A DNA stretch of 6,482 bases from Nitriliruptoraceae bacterium (GTDB lineage: Bacteria; Actinomycetota; Nitriliruptoria; Nitriliruptorales; Nitriliruptoraceae), in contig SLLJ01000146.1 of assembly GCA_007134165.1 (NCBI GenBank), positions 1-6,482 on the forward strand, in the 5' to 3' direction. The notes below the pieces were generated by a model, which saw only the letters and a list, made by a program, of their open reading frames with translations, ran no database searches and was not told where the DNA came from. Positions within the stretch are counted from its first letter, which is position 1; each line of letters opens with the position of its first letter. Of the stretch, positions 6,086-6,482 are shown in pieces. The position numbers were made by a program, and so were the translations under genes.

Positions 6086-6481
6086 CCACCGACCGCACGA
6101 GGACCGAGCGCCGCGTCCACCACGGACCGCGCTCGGTCCTCTGCGTGTGTCATCAACCGCCGCCGTCGAACTCGATTGGTCGATCATCTCCGAGGAATTG
6201 CGGCCAGCCGGCATCCGATCGCTGACCCAATCCTTGGCGGTCCTGCTCACGGTGCGCCAGCACGACCTCGATAGGTATGCCGAGTTCTGCCGATGACCGA
6301 GCACCATCCGGCGCCGGTCCCGCGAACCTGCCGCGCTCGCCGGCAGGTGACCGCCACCTCGCCGGAGCGCCGTACCGACCTCCCCGATGGACAGCGGTTT
6401 GTCCGGCACGAGCAGACCCCGCTGTTCGGCGGCCCGGTCGACCTGCTCGTCGCGCTGGTCGGCGACCAGCACCAGGGTCGC
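6065..6481 (-). CDS. Partial unidentified ORF from the right edge, weakly receiver-like
   Basis: A - strand frame enters at the right edge and stays open to TGA at 6065. Its first ~40 residues look like real protein: a hydrophobic strand (ATLVLVAD), a charged helix, then LLVPDKPLSIGEVGTALRR, which recalls the end of a response-regulator receiver domain (the Lys-Pro and last helix). Past about 6350 the frame becomes Arg/Ser-rich with poorer codon bias and runs through the glnA terminator. The true gene therefore probably ends earlier, or a frameshift or decay has occurred. The family is a guess from a short stretch. Confidence 0.3.
   Translation of the reverse strand, partial: ATLVLVADQRDEQVDRAAEQRGLLVPDKPLSIGEVGTALRRGGGHLPASAAGSRDRRRMVLGHRQNSAYLSRSCWRTVSRTAKDWVSDRMPAGRNSSEMIDQSSSTAAVDDTRRGPSAVRGGRGARSSCGRWAQLLRR
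6094..6145 (+). terminator. Strong glnA transcription terminator
   Basis: GAGGACCGAGCGC (6099-6111) and GCGCTCGGTCCTC (6129-6141) are perfect 13-bp inverted repeats. CGCA (6094-6097) and TGCG (6142-6145) add 4 bp across one bulged C. The 17-base loop holds an inner GTCC/GGAC pairing. No T-run follows, as is usual for high-GC actinobacteria. Confidence 0.85.
6147..6296 (+). CDS. Small hypothetical ORF of 49 residues
   Basis: A GTG at 6147 opens a frame ending in TGA at 6294-6296. The product looks protein-like (ELDWSIISEELRPAGI, then LTQSLAVLLTVRQHDLDRY), with alternating polar and hydrophobic residues consistent with two helices. I do not recognise it. No ribosome binding site precedes the GTG, which follows the terminator directly. 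Third positions are about 78% G/C with codons such as AGG, CGA and TAT, lower than in the neighbours. Its TGA overlaps an ATG at 6293 (ATGA), but the frame starting there looks like a shadow. It may be a remnant or chance. Confidence 0.25.
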   Translation: MSSTAAVELDWSIISEELRPAGIRSLTQSLAVLLTVRQHDLDRYAEFCR

Positions 6482-6482
6482 C

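Noticed and set aside
4635..6098. Long - strand open frame (487 codons) opposite glnA
   Set aside because: It mirrors a full-length glutamine synthetase; its Gly/Val/His/Arg-rich composition is typical of an antisense shadow.
6293..6482. + strand frame from ATG 6293, overlapping the preceding TGA
   Set aside because: The translation is Arg/Pro-rich without a plausible fold; the opposite strand looks more protein-like in the same stretch.

Overview
The window is high-GC, almost fully coding DNA with strong G/C preference at third codon positions and frequent GTG/TTG starts. These traits, the actinobacterial type of 2-oxoacid dehydrogenase E2, the E2-lipB-lipA-glnA gene order (as in Mycobacterium and Corynebacterium) and a GlnR-like operator point to an actinobacterium. 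I cannot name the genus from the sequence.

Positions 1-2981 (+ strand) hold the 3' part of a dihydrolipoamide acyltransferase (E2) gene, then lipB and lipA. Both junctions are 4-base GTGA overlaps, so the three genes look translationally coupled. LipB moves octanoyl groups onto lipoyl domains, LipA inserts the sulfurs, and E2 is a main recipient of the finished cofactor, so the operon encodes a client enzyme together with its cofactor assembly line.

Positions 2982-3163 hold a tiny reading frame with a good ribosome binding site that seems broken by one missing base, then a 7-bp stem-loop between convergent genes. In Mycobacterium tuberculosis two membrane-protein genes lie between lipA and glnA. 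Here that place holds only this remnant and, on the - strand, an MscS-type mechanosensitive channel gene (3164-4327).

Positions 4328-4625 separate the channel gene from the divergent glnA. The region carries a perfect GTnAC-n6-GAAAC GlnR half-site pair with two further 11-bp-phased, weaker elements, candidate promoters for both directions, and a roughly 190-nt glnA leader with mutually exclusive hairpins. glnA (4626-6059) starts with TTG and encodes a full-length type I-beta glutamine synthetase with the adenylylation tyrosine.

Positions 6060-6145 hold a run of three stem-loops ending in a strong terminator. The last ~340 bases have lower GC and no secure gene: a 49-codon + strand frame and a - strand frame that enters from the right edge and weakly resembles the end of a receiver domain.

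Nothing here is a clear new system. The most interesting parts are the shared glnA/mscS control region, the glnA leader and the frameshifted mini-gene.
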